Below, piece after piece: positions 1 to 9,948 of a stretch of DNA of 64,000 nt. A program made the translations under genes and the position numbers. The stretch's first letter is position 1. Each line of letters starts with the position of its first letter. The notes beneath the pieces are model-generated. The model was not told the origin of the DNA and ran no database searches. It worked only from the letters and a program-made list of their open reading frames with translations. Location of the stretch: assembly GCF_907164915.1 (NCBI RefSeq), contig NC_061867.1:31307751-31371750 (forward strand), written 5' to 3'. The stretch is from Impatiens glandulifera. Its lineage: Eukaryota; Streptophyta; Magnoliopsida; Ericales; Balsaminaceae.

Positions 1-410
1 GCACCAGGTCTGCCGCCTAAATAAGATGTTGCTTGTAGAGTTAGATAAACAGTTTCATCATAGTTTTCGTTGCATGCTTCTAATTCAGATATTTTTTCTC
101 GTGTATTTCTGAGAAATATCTATATCGTCATATTACGTCATCTTCTTAGATTCATCACTTTTCATATTTTTCCGTTGAGCTTTTATGATCTTCAATAAAG
201 AATGAGTAAGCCTGATGAATCAGTTGGATGATGATACTTTTACTAGCCAGTCCATTTGAAGGAGTTCAGCCGGTTTAACAGACTATGACCGGATCATTGA
301 GTCATGTACTTTAGCCGGTCTGATGCGGTTTGATCTGTACCTGCAAAGGAAGATTGATATTGATTATGCTCTTTGACCGGTTAAAATTAATCTACTTAAT
401 TTTTCTAACA
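1..410 (-). repeat. 3' LTR of element A, partial
   Basis: Positions 1-410 repeat 12688-13097 almost base for base, from the CACCAGGTCTGCCGCC stretch to the shared terminus TTTTTCTAACA at 410. In element orientation the LTR begins TGTTAGAAAAATT. By comparison with the right LTR about 820 bp lies before the window. Confidence 0.92.
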
Positions 411-424
411 ATTTCTCCCGTTTT
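411..424 (-). other. polypurine tract of element A
   Basis: On the minus strand the bases just before the 3' LTR read AAAACGGGAGAAAT, followed directly by TGTTAG. A purine run abutting the LTR is the expected primer site for plus-strand DNA synthesis. Confidence 0.8.
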
Positions 425-704
425 GATTATTTATAATAAATATTCAAAACTTTTAATGTGTGGCTGGTTTAAAAATTAACTTGATTTTACCGAGTTTTGA
501 TGAATGTTTTTAGCAATTTCTCCATTTTTGATATTTTTCAAAGAAAAGTTTCAAAATATGATGTTTTTAAATGTGTCTGATGAACCTAAGTTGTTTAAAA
601 GATTTGATTTTTCAAAAACTAACTTCATAAACCATGAGAAAATAAGCTAAAATTTGAGGTGATAAGTTCATAAGTTCAAAACATAAAGAAATTAAATAAG
701 TAAA
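425..704 (-). other. untranslated stretch between accessory gene III and PPT
   Basis: About 280 bp of AT-rich sequence with no sustained reading frame. It would be the 3' UTR of accessory gene III and of the genomic RNA. Confidence 0.5.
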
Positions 705-3513
705 CTATGGGTCGGATGGTTCTCCCTTATCTTTTTCTTTGAGCTTTTTCTCCTGCTCGGCTTGTCATTCCCTTTCCCTTTGATCTGCATCCATGCACCA
801 TCCGGTTAAGAGGCTTGTTATTCCGGGAGGTAAGTGGTTGAAGTTGAAGGATCCACCTACTAGTCTGATTGGTCGCGATGTGGGAGCGACTAATGTTCCC
901 TGACTTGTTGATATGGTAGATGAGGTCGGTGCAGCTTTCTTTTTCCTTGGTTATAGAGGATTGTCATGCTCTTCTTCTTCATCGGCGAGTGGGCCTTGAA
1001 GACCACTTTGTTCACCCCGAGACATCAGTTCGACATTCTTCTTTCATTTAGCTTGTCGTCGTGTCATCATTCCTTCAGCTTGAACCGGTTCAGTTTCTTT
1101 TTGTTTCGCCTTTTCTTCCATATTAAATTCCTGGGCTATTCTGTAGTCCTTGTCTTCCAGTTCTTTTCTCAACCATTCTTGTTTTTCTTCTTCTTCATGG
1201 AGTCGGAGGTCTGCTTCCGTATCGGATCGGATCTGTTTTTGAGTGTCAACCGATTTTGACTTTGTCAGGTCCTCAATCTGTGCCGCCATAACTTGCATCA
1301 TTTCTAACAACGGAGCGGTTGATGACTCAATTGTTGCCTTAACCGATTCAATTAATTCAGATTTAAGGGTGATGGTTCTGGCCTCCGTGACGTTGTGTCA
1401 TTCGTTCATTGAGGTGGCAACAGTATTATCGATGATGGCCTTAATATTCTCGGATGTGTACTCAATTTCGTGACTTAGTTGAGTATGAACCGACACTACA
1501 GTTTTCGATTTCTCTTGACTGGTCAAATCTTTTTTCTTGGAAGCAGAGTGAGAAGTGGACTTACTTGGGGAGATATGGCAGTCGACTTTATCTTCATTTG
1601 GCTGTGGTTGAAGACCCTCTTGCCGGTCCCTGTAGTATTGGAGGATTCACCGATTTCAAAGATCGGCTTACTCTGGTAGTCTTCCGATGCAAAAGACAAT
1701 CTTTGCATATTAATTTTAATTCTTCCTCCAGCCGTTCGATGTTAAGAATGATATCGTTTCTCACCTTGCTGAACCGTTCAAGCATTATCTTTTCAACCTC
1801 GGTTGGATTCTTTTGAACGTTATTGAATGCTTCATTCAACGCTTTTAGCTTAGCCTGTTCATCGACCAGAGTCCCTCTTGCCAAGACCATTGATACGACA
1901 TCGATTTTCGCATGTTCGAAAGCTTCCTTTTCTGATTTGACCCAAAAGTGATAAGGGCGAGCAATTCCTTCATCTGCTTCGTTCAGATGAATTAGTAGTT
2001 GCTAAAACATGGCCTTTATTTCCTGTTCAGAAACCGAAGGAGATGATTCCGGTAAAATTTCGGGTTGTTCTTGTCCCTGAGCAGTAGGACCGGTTGACCC
2101 ATTCTGAGATCCGTTTCCTCCTTGGACCGGAGGATCATCCTTAGTCAATTCTTGTGTTTCTTTATTACCCGGATTTGAACTTTTCGGTTTAATAGATTTG
2201 TTGACTGGCCCTTCTTGAGCCGGTTTTGGGTTAGATCCGGTTGGGATAGAATCTCCCACAGCCGGACCGGATGAATGTATTTCTTCAATTATCTCCCTCT
2301 CGCACTAGAGGGACTTATGTTTCAGCATTGGCCGTTTCTTCGGCCGGATTGATTTTGGTTTGATCAGTTGCACCATCCTGATCAGTTTTCTCAGGAACGC
2401 TTGTCACCTCGTATTCATTAGCACGAGTGACATCTTGTACCACTTTCTCTATAGTATTCCTAACAAATTTAGAGTGAACAGAGTGAATACTAACCTCTTC
2501 AGACGGAGGAGGGGATGAGAAGATAGGAACCAAAATATCAACCCTTAAGGGAATGGGTTGAATTAGAGGATCGGATAGCCGAGGGGATTGCTCGGATGAT
2601 GTTCTCTCAGAATCATTTGACTTGCTAGCCGTTTTCTTCGCAACAAGCTTTTTGGTTCTCTTCGCCACAGATTTGATTCTCCTTGTCTTCTCTCGGGCTT
2701 CGGTTTGTTTGGCCTTACCCTTCGGTTCGGCTTCTTTAGGACCTGCGCCTTCCGGTGCAGCCGGTTCGGCCTCCTTAGAACCCCTGGTCCTTGGAACTCT
2801 TTCCTTGGCCGGTTTAATGATCCGGGTCTATACACTCTTAGCATTCATAATTTTGGAGTTAGAGAGAGGTGTACCTTGACTGATTTTGATCTTTAGGTGT
2901 TGAAGTATTTTCCCGATCGGTATGGCGTAATCTTGAACCCGATCCTTTGTCTTGGCAACCACTTCGCATAGTTGCTCGAATAATACACAGTCCTAATCAA
3001 TATTGTCACCACGGACTATGCCCATCATCATCTCGAGTTTAGCCGGGTCATGTTGTCAAAGTTTCCTCCTTTTCCTTGTAGAGATTTGGAGACGATATCT
3101 AGGAGCCATCGGAACTCCGGCTTCAATTTCTTCTTCTGGCTGGTGTGATTCACCAGGTCACCCGCATCATTTGAAAGTGCTTGCCGAACTGCCGCAGAGT
3201 CGGCTTCTGATAAATCGGTCCGGAAATCCCTTCCGATATTTGGTAAGCCGAGAGCTTCAACAAATAGCTCCTCGTTGATCTCAAAAGTGGTGTCGCACAC
3301 GGTGGCAGTGTTGGTTCTCTTCGTCAAACTCGCCTGCCTGAAGAACTCTAGGACTTCATTCTGATGAAGAACAAACGGACCATATAGGAACGTCTCCAGC
3401 CCAGATTCCCTCAAAGATCCGATCAAGGCCTTATACTCACTGGTTCCATTTTCGTCGATGTCTTTGAAGTCAACCTGCAAGATGTAAGTGAAGAGTGCGT
3501 TATCTCGTCCCAT
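705..3513 (-). pseudogene. accessory gene III: paralogous domain plus basic, low-complexity and coiled-coil tail
   Basis: The start is the ATG at 3513, preceded by a TATA box; the frame can be followed to a TAG at 705-707, about 936 codons. Residues 1-165 hold the domain shared with genes I and II: ILQVDF, GLETFLYGPF, VLEFFRQA, a LP-x-x-G loop and KSLQGKGG. A GDxIDW-type segment follows, then a Lys/Arg-rich stretch around 2620-2700 (RTKKLVAKKTASK) that could be a nuclear localisation or nucleic-acid-binding signal. Next come Pro/Ser/Gln-rich parts (2000-2550) and two coiled-coil-like Glu/Lys-rich regions (about 1600-1900 and 1050-1310). Breaks: a one-base deletion near 3020 relative to copy F and several premature stops, some at former CGA or CAA codons. 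Function unknown. A structural or env-position protein is possible, but I see no signal peptide or membrane segment. Confidence 0.72.
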
Positions 3514-3615
3514 GGTGATTGATGACGATATTGAAGATGATCGTGAGAGATAAAAACGTAGAACTACTTTGGAATTTCTAGAGAGAGAGAGCGTGGATGA
3601 ATAATGATTCAACTT

Positions 3616-3628
3616 CCAATTTATATAG
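3616..3628 (-). promoter_or_regulatory. TATA box of accessory gene III
   Basis: The minus strand reads CTATATAAATTGG about 105 bp before the ATG at 3513. A pyrimidine patch of CT repeats (about 3580-3592) and the upstream AACCGTCAAG also recur in copy F at 59440-59480. This is the spacing expected of a plant Pol II promoter. Confidence 0.7.
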
Positions 3629-3715
3629 ATGGCGGTTTCTTGACGGTTAAGAAACTTAACCGTCACTTGGTTCTTGGTTTTGGTGCCAAAATTTCCCTCC
3701 AAAAGTTACTGCAGT

Positions 3716-4048
3716 AACTTTTGGCGGTAAATAAGAGTGGTAAATTTGAGCGGTAATTTGGGGGCTATAAAACTCTTGGCGGTTATTTTTGAAGTTTGGC
3801 CGAATTTTTAGGCTGAGATTTATTGTTTAGCCGAAGCTTTGGTTAACCGAAAGTTTTTTATGTTTAACCGGAATTTTATGTTGAGCCGGAAGATTATGGT
3901 GAGCCGGAAGCTTTTGTGTTAAGCCGGAAGATTAGAAAGAGTAAAATATTATATATTAAGCCGAAAATGATGATAAAATAAATGGTCACCCGGTCGTACA
4001 AAAAAATGACCGTTATGACCGAAATGAATCGAAAGAAAGGAAATTTTA
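3716..4048. other. spacer between accessory genes II and III with short CCGG-containing repeats
   Basis: No coding frame. The plus strand repeats variants of GAGCCGGAAGCTTTTG and TTAACCGGAA six or so times between about 3810 and 3960, and copy F has a similar set at 59650-59800. It would serve as 3' UTR of gene II and upstream promoter of gene III. Confidence 0.5.
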
Positions 4049-4801
4049 TCATTTGCGAAGATTCATCTCATTCATCTTAAAGTCCCAATCCTCCACGGTG
4101 TAGCCGATCCGACTTTCAATTCTTGCAATCCAGCTGTCCATCATATCACTAGTCAACGTGTTTGTCGGTCCTACCGGGATTCCGGGTCCGAGATTTGGAA
4201 TGATGGAACGGATGAACCGGATGATTTGAGGAGCAAATCCGATTTTTCTCTTGCGAGCCGTGATATGTCCCTTTAGGTTGTTGAAAATGAGAGTGGCCCA
4301 GTTTATGGGTGAGAGACCTATTATGGCGATCATGATATCACTCACTTACCGAGAGTAATTTTGATTCGCCATTCGGCCTAGAATTGATCGCTGGATCAAG
4401 TCCTGGAGGATCTGGAAGTGGGGAGCTAGGTGATCTTTCATACCGTAGCATCCAACCTTGTTTATTCTACCGGAGAAAATGTGCCCATAACGCTCATTTC
4501 CTTCAACCGGAGGGGAGGGAAAATCATAGAACCCTTCGGTTGGAAGGTTGAACAATTCTTTGAACGACTCCTCAGTGAGTCGGTAGAACTCGCAATCTAT
4601 GTAAGTGGTGATTCTACCATCATCCCTTACTTGAGCATTGTTGAAGAATTCGTGCACCTCCTCTTCGAGGATGGTGTCCGATCCTTCAAGGAATGTTTGA
4701 AGACCGGATTAGACCAGAGGTTCGATTATGACATTGCCGACTTTATTCTCAGAAGAGGCTTCAAAATCGACGATGATGGAGTTTCGAAGTTCAATATTCA
4801 T
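4049..4801 (-). pseudogene. accessory gene II: paralogous 250-codon protein
   Basis: From ATG 4801 to the stop at 4049 the length is exactly 251 codons without a frameshift. It is broken only by TAA at codon 31 and TAA near codon 152; copy F has GAA at the second position. Shared family motifs are visible in order: SIIVDF, GLQTFLEGSD, VHEFFNN, LPTEG, the segment LIQRSILGRMANQ, then PINWATLIFNNLKGHI and a C-terminal TNTLTSDMMDSWI. Mostly soluble and mixed alpha-helical by composition; no membrane segment seen. It has its own TATA box and lies between genes I and III on the same strand. Function unknown. Confidence 0.72.
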
Positions 4802-4902
4802 TTTGAAAGAAAAATGAGGAGTTGAAATATGGAGATGAAGATTCAAAGTATAGAGAAAGAAAGATGCTTTCGAAATGTGATTTGTTTGGAGAGGAATGAT
4901 GT

Positions 4903-4914
4903 CTTTATATAGTG
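4903..4914 (-). promoter_or_regulatory. TATA box of accessory gene II
   Basis: CACTATATAAAG on the minus strand, about 105 bp before ATG 4801. The same sequence sits at 60747-60758 in copy F. An AAACGGTCATATTTT element lies about 60 bp further upstream and has relatives near the TATA boxes of the LTRs. Confidence 0.7.
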
Positions 4915-5287
4915 CAGATGGTTAGAAAACATTTAATGAGAATATTTTAAAAAATATGACCGTTTATGTATTGTCAATAAATACTTGATGTATTATCAAG
5001 AGAATAACCTGTTTGGAAAAGGTAAGATGTAGGTTTTCTATTGTATCCGGACTAGGCACGCCTTTTGGAAAACGAATAAGTTTGTTCCCAAAAATGATTT
5101 TGAGATTATTCGGTGTAGAATATTTTTCAGAACATTAATGTTTTTATTGACTCAAGATTTGGCTAAAAGAAGAAAGAAATGGTTTTCATTAAAAGATGTA
5201 CCGAACTGGTAGTACAACAAAATTACCGATTCGGTAGAGTGAGAAAAGGAGATGTCATAGTTTGGTTAAAGACAAAACAAGAGAAGA
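4915..5287. other. spacer between accessory genes I and II
   Basis: AT-rich with no coding frame. It is similar to 60759-61136 in copy F, including the conserved CCGGACTAGGCACGCCTTTT stretch near 5045. The conservation suggests it is part of the gene II promoter or the gene I 3' UTR. Confidence 0.5.
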
Positions 5288-6025
5288 TTAATGGTTGGAT
5301 GACACAACGGTTGAAGTCTTCTTAGCCGTTGCCTTGTCCCATCTGTCGATCATCTCTTGAACTCTCTCCTTGGTTAGAACATGTTTTGAATGGAGAGTGA
5401 CACATGGGCCGGAATGGATGTCGAGATTGGCACAAAAACTGCTCAGCTGGGGAGCATAGCTGGTTTTATTGATGGTGATCATCCTTTTCAGATTGTTGAA
5501 GATAATCCAAGACCAGTTTATCGGGGTGCCAACTGTGATGACAATCACCATTTCAAAGACTTGCTAGGTGTAGTAGTAGCTGTTTTCCCTACCTAGAACT
5601 GATTTTCCCAGAATCTCGCTGAGAATCTGGTACTTGTGAGAAAGGTGACTCTTAGAATCCCAGGTTTTAACAGAAATGTTAGAACTTGAGAACAAGTGAC
5701 ACATTTCTTCAATGGTCACTAGAGAGTATGTAAGATCGGTTACCCCTTCAGTTGGTAAAGTGCAGTATTTAGCGAAATCCGTCTCGCTGAATAGGAAAGT
5801 TTGGTTGTAGACTTGCGCCAGGATGATGTCCCGGTGCACTTCCTTAGCGGTCTCAAAGAATTCATCAACTACTTGATAGTCGATGATGAAACGATTTTCT
5901 AAGAATTTTCTTAGCCCGGTTCTTTCAAGGGAAAGAAACAACTCCTTGATGCCATAATCTTCATATTGATAGATCAAGTTGAAGTCGACTAAAAGAATCT
6001 TCTTAGAGAGAGAAGTAGTGTTCAT
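5288..6025 (-). pseudogene. accessory gene I: paralogous 245-codon protein
   Basis: From ATG 6025 to the stop at 5288 it is exactly 246 codons in one frame, interrupted by a single TAG at 5561-5563. Copy F has CAG there, so this is a C-to-T change at a CHG site. Motifs: ILLVDFNLIYQYED near the N terminus, GLRKFLENRFI, VDEFFETAKEVH, TLPTEGVTDLTYS, ILGKSVLGRENSYYY, then PINWSWIIFNNLKRMI and VLTKERVQEMIDRW. These align in order with genes II and III. It follows pol by about 700 bp and has its own TATA box. Function unknown. Confidence 0.75.
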
Positions 6026-6106
6026 GTTCTTTAGATAATCTTTGTTTAAGTGTTTTTGTCGATAATGTTCTTGTGAAATGGTGTAATGTTTGAGATATGA
6101 AAGGTT

Positions 6107-6118
6107 GTTTAAATAGCC
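6107..6118 (-). promoter_or_regulatory. TATA box of accessory gene I
   Basis: GGCTATTTAAAC on the minus strand, about 85 bp before ATG 6025; copy F has the better match GGCTATATAAAC. A GACACGTAT element (6300-6308) lies about 185 bp upstream and reads GACACGTGT, a G-box, in copy F. Confidence 0.65.
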
Positions 6119-6732
6119 AAGGGATCGGCTAGGTTAGGGATGTGGGCGTGCTTAATGATGTAATCAAGTAATTAGTATGAGGTTAACTTGTTTAGATGTA
6201 CAATGTTTAGTTCCAATGCAGTGGTAATGATGGCTAAAGATTTTCGTGATTAAAAATAAATATATGGAAGAAGTGTTAGTCTTCCTCTCTTGATGATGGA
6301 CACGTATCGTCATCTCGATTGAGGTAGACTGTTTTATGATTTATAGGTTCCATTTTCAAGGTATGCATGAAAACGCGGTCATTCGTCCCAAGTTTTCCGG
6401 ACAAATTCAGTTTACCGAGATCATGATGCATTTTATTGATTAGTTTTCCATAACTAGTTTATCGAGATAGCTTGTTCCGGTGTGAAGAAGTGTCGACATT
6501 TGTTCATCTTTAAAATAGACTATCTGTTTTACCAAGTCATTTGAACCGCTCAATATAGATACATGTGATTTGGTAGTATGAATTTGTCAATCTTGACCGG
6601 AGATATCTTCCTAGTTAGCATCTTTGAGTGTTTAATTTCCTATTAAGGTACGACTTGAGAAGCGAGAGCTTCTCCCTGAGCTCATACCCCGATTTTTCAT
6701 GATGATGTATGTTTGAAAGATGCATTGATGTT
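6119..6732. other. pol-accessory intergenic region of element A
   Basis: About 600 bp with no reading frame but conserved with 61957-62567 in copy F. It holds the gene I promoter region and, nearest to pol, the hairpin at 6657-6674. Confidence 0.5.
6657..6674. other. conserved hairpin just after pol
   Basis: A perfect inverted repeat, GAGAAGC and GCTTCTC around GAGA, about 60 bp past the pol stop; it is unchanged at 62491-62508 in copy F. On the minus strand it merges with the purine run CAGGGAGAAGC. It could be a relic or second polypurine tract, an RNA structure or a pol 3'-end signal. Confidence 0.5.
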
Positions 6733-7509
6733 TTATGGCATAAGTTGTTTACTATCAGTAAGTCCTAAGATATTTCTGAAGTAAGAGAACTTAGCTTTCT
6801 GTAGTGGTTTAGTGAAGATATCAGCCACTTGTTGTTCGTTTGAGACATACTCCAACCGGATGTGTTTTTGCTGCACATGCTCCCGGATGAAATGATGTCT
6901 TATGTCAATGTGCTTAGTTCTTGAGTGCAACACCGAATTTTATGTGATTGCTATTGCGCTTGTGTTGTCTAAGAAGATTGGAGATTCTTCGGCAGTGACA
7001 CCGAAATCCCTGAGTTTCTGTTGGATCCAAAGAAGTTGTGCATAGAAGCTTCCGGCTACTAGGTACTCTGCCTCTGCCGTTGAAGTTGCAACTGAAGTTT
7101 GCTTTTTGCTGTTCCATGAGACCAGCCGGTCTCCTAGAAACTGACACGTCCCACTTGTACTCTTTCGATCGATTTTGCAGCTTGTATAGTCTGCATCAGA
7201 GTAACTTATTAGATTAAAACTAGAGTCTTTTGGGTACCATAATCCCACATCTTGAGTTCCCTTCACATATTTTAGAATCCTTTTAACCGCGGTATAATGT
7301 GATTGCTTAGGATTGGCTTAAAATCTCCCACATACTCCAACCGCGAACAGGACGTCCGGTCGGCTGGCTGTTAGGTAAAATAGTGAACCGATAATTCCTC
7401 GATATGCTGTTATGTCTACTACTTGACCGTTCTCGTCTTTATCTAACTTCACAGATGAGCTCATCGGAGTAGCCGCCTCGGCACATGTGTCCATTCCGAA
7501 TTTCTTCAA
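6733..7509 (-). pseudogene. RNase H domain of element A pol
   Basis: Copia-type RNase H, which degrades the RNA strand during reverse transcription. Visible are GSLFYLTASRPDVLFAVGV, YSDADYTSCKIDRKSTSG with SWNSKKQTSVATSTAEAEY, the DNTSAIAIT segment, then HSRTKHIDIRHHFIREHV and VADIFTKPL near the end. The pieces share one frame (7509 to 6733), shifted by one base from the RT frame at about 7507, and have stops at 7318 and 6940 and in the short gap near 7270-7317. Confidence 0.9.
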
Positions 7510-8411
7510 CAGTTCACTGTGTATTTTGGCTGGCTTATGAAAGTTCCAGTTTCAATCTGCTTGACCTGAAGACCTAAGAAGAAACTCAATTCTCCCATCA
7601 TACTCATTTGAAATTTATCAGTCATTATTTTTGAGAATTTATCACATAATTTTGGATCGGTTGAATCGAAAATAATATCATCAACATATATTTGAACAAG
7701 TAATATGTGTTCCTTTTTCTCAAATTTGAAAAGGGTTATATCAACCGAATCTATCGTAAACTTGTGATCAAATAAGAATGCGGTTAATGTGTCGTACCCG
7801 GCTCTTGGAGCCTGTTTTAAACCATAAAGGGTTTTGTTTAGCCGGTAATCATAATTCATTTATTCTGAACTTTTGAAACCTAGAGGTTGTTCAACATACA
7901 CCTCTTCATTTTTTTTACCATTTAGAAAAGCACTCTTAACATCCATTTGAAAAACTTTGAAATTTTTGAAACCCGCAAATGCCAAAAGTATTCTAATGGC
8001 CTCAAGTATAGGCACAGGAGCAAATGATTCTTCAAATTCAATGCCTTCTTCCTGTTTGTAACCTTGAGCCACTAGTCGGGCTTTGTTCCTCGTAAATAAA
8101 TCGTCTTCATTGAGTTTATTTCTGAATACCCATCTTGTTCCTATGACCGATTTATGTTTCGGTCTTGGAACTATGTACCAGACTTTATTTCTCTCAAACT
8201 CATTTAGTTCCTCTTGCATTGCTAAAATCCAATCGGGATCTAGCAAAGCTTCGTCCACCTTTTTCGGCTCAATTTGTGATATGAAAGCTGAGTTTTCATA
8301 TTGTTCCAAATTTTGTCGCCTAGTTCGGACGAGTGATGAGATGTTACATATTACTAGTTCAAGAAGATAATTTTTATTCCTTCTGAGGTTTATTTTGGAT
8401 GTGTCTTCCAA
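7506..8411 (-). pseudogene. reverse transcriptase domain of element A pol
   Basis: Copia RT, the RNA- and DNA-dependent DNA polymerase. The N-terminal part has [39 protein letters not shown] and [26 protein letters not shown] carries the first catalytic aspartate. After a single in-frame stop (7860-7862) comes LYGLKQAPRAGYDTL and the intact catalytic QIYVDDIIF (YVDD codons 7678-7689), then MMGELSFFLGLQVKQ. It is in the same frame as integrase. Confidence 0.92.
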
Positions 8412-8450
8412 GCATTCGGTTGACTGATCAAGGTTAGACGGATCGGTAGG

Positions 8451-9611
8451 CTAAACAGAGTCAAACCGACCGATTTCTTCAGCTAAAACTGAAGCGTCAA
8501 CTTTCTGCGGTAAAGCAGCTTGATCAGGCTGAGGTTCAGTATGAACCGCTTGATCATTGACAAACCGTCTATAGACCGGAACCTCATCTTCATCATTAGA
8601 ATAGATATTGAAATTTTCCATTCTGTTGTGAAGGTCGAAGGGTAATGTAGTGTTTCGTTCAACCGATTCATAAAAAACGACATGAGATGTTTCTTCAACC
8701 GTTAAAGTTCTAGTGTTGTAATCTCTATATGCTTTACTTACGGCTGAATATCCCAATATTATTCCTTCATCAGATTTAGCATCAAATGCAGTCAAATAAC
8801 TTTTGTCGTTGATGTGAACATAACACTTACAACCAAAGATCCTAAGATACCGGATATTGGGAACTTTGTCATGGTATATTTCAAAAGGAGTTTTAGTAAA
8901 ACGTTTAGTAATTAAAGACCGGTTTTGAGTGTAACAAGTAGTATTGATAGCTTTGGCCCAAAATTTTTGAGCAACACTCGAATCGGCTATCATGGACCTT
9001 GCGGCTTCCTTGAGAGTTCGGTTTCTTCTCTCAACCAGGCCATTATGTTGAGGTGTTCTAGTACTAGACAACTCGTGCCTAATACCAGAATCATCAAGAA
9101 AAGTATTTAAAATGCTATTTATAAATATGGTTCCTCTATCACTTCTGATTCGGTTAATTCGAATAGATTTCTCATTTTGTATCCTTAAAAGTAACTTTAT
9201 CAGGTTCGGCGTAGCTTGATTTTTAGATTCAAAAAATGTTACCCAAGTAAATCTAGAATAATCATCAACAACTACCATGGTGTAATGCATGTCTCCTAGA
9301 CTTGTTACTCTAACCGGACCAAATAAATCCATATGCAATAATTCTAAGCATCGTTCGGATTGAAAGTTTCCTTTGCTTTTGAAAGATGATTTTATTTGTT
9401 TTCCCATTTGACATGTAGCACATATTTTATCTTTGGAAAATTTGATGTTGGGAAAACCATGAACCAATTCTTTAGAACATATAAAGTTTAAGGTTTTGAA
9501 GTTTAGATGGTTTAGCCGTTTGTGCCAGAGCCAGTTCGGATCATTCCTAGATATCATGCAAACAAGATTTTCAATTTTAGTTTTCCAATCAACTTTGTAA
9601 ATGTTTCCCAT
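8451..9611 (-). pseudogene. integrase domain of element A pol, catalytic residues intact
   Basis: A 386-codon open stretch. Residues 30-67 form the zinc-binding HHCC (H30, H35, C64, C67). The DDE core has D95 (HMDLFGP), D158 (RSDRG) and E194 (VERRNRTL), with the family's D-x35-E spacing. The downstream GIILGYS and the acidic linker lead into RT across a stop at 8451. Integrase inserts the cDNA into the host genome. The region starts in another frame than protease, so a frameshift lies between 9611 and 9712. Confidence 0.93.
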
Positions 9612-9711
9612 CCGGTTTCCGGTAAGTAGTGTATCACCTAATGATTTTTAACAATACATGCATGTTTATGAAATTCAACCGTGTACCATATATCACACAT
9701 TTGACTTATAC

Positions 9712-9948
9712 TTACAAGTTAAAATGCAAGTTTTCAACTAAAAGTACATTATTTATAGACAGGTTACCATGGACAATCTTACCCTTGCCCACGGTTCTAC
9801 CTTTTGAGTTGTCACCAAAAGTGATCATTGCTCCGGTTTCATAGATGATATCGGCTAGAAGTCCATTGTTGCCGGTCATGTGTCTTGAACACCCACTGTC
9901 CAAGTACCATTCTGAGTTTTCCAACCGTTTGCTCCTCCTAACCTGCAA
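9712..9948 (-). pseudogene. aspartic protease / pre-integrase region of element A
   Basis: WYLDSGCSRHMTG carries the DSG active-site triad of retropepsins, which cut the Gag-Pol polyprotein. It is followed by ITFGDNSKGRTVGKGKIVHG and INNVLLVENLHFNL, typical of copia protease and the start of the GAG-pre-integrase segment. The frame differs from integrase. The next 100 bp (9612-9711) still encode recognisable pre-integrase sequence in broken frames. Confidence 0.88.

Noticed and set aside
966..3278. Plus-strand open frames of 60-120 codons over accessory gene III (for example 966-1259, 1454-1816, 2622-2879, 3003-3278)
   Set aside because: They are antisense shadows of the minus-strand gene; motifs and conservation with copy F lie on the minus strand.
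4340..4350. A splice-donor-like CGGTAAGTGAG in accessory gene II of A, suggesting an intron
   Set aside because: Copy F has CGG GAA GTG at the same place with continuous reading, so the A sequence is best read as a GAA to TAA nonsense change.
4430..4825. A 131-codon plus-strand frame over accessory gene II
   Set aside because: It overlaps the conserved minus-strand gene fully and has no conserved counterpart of the same length in copy F.
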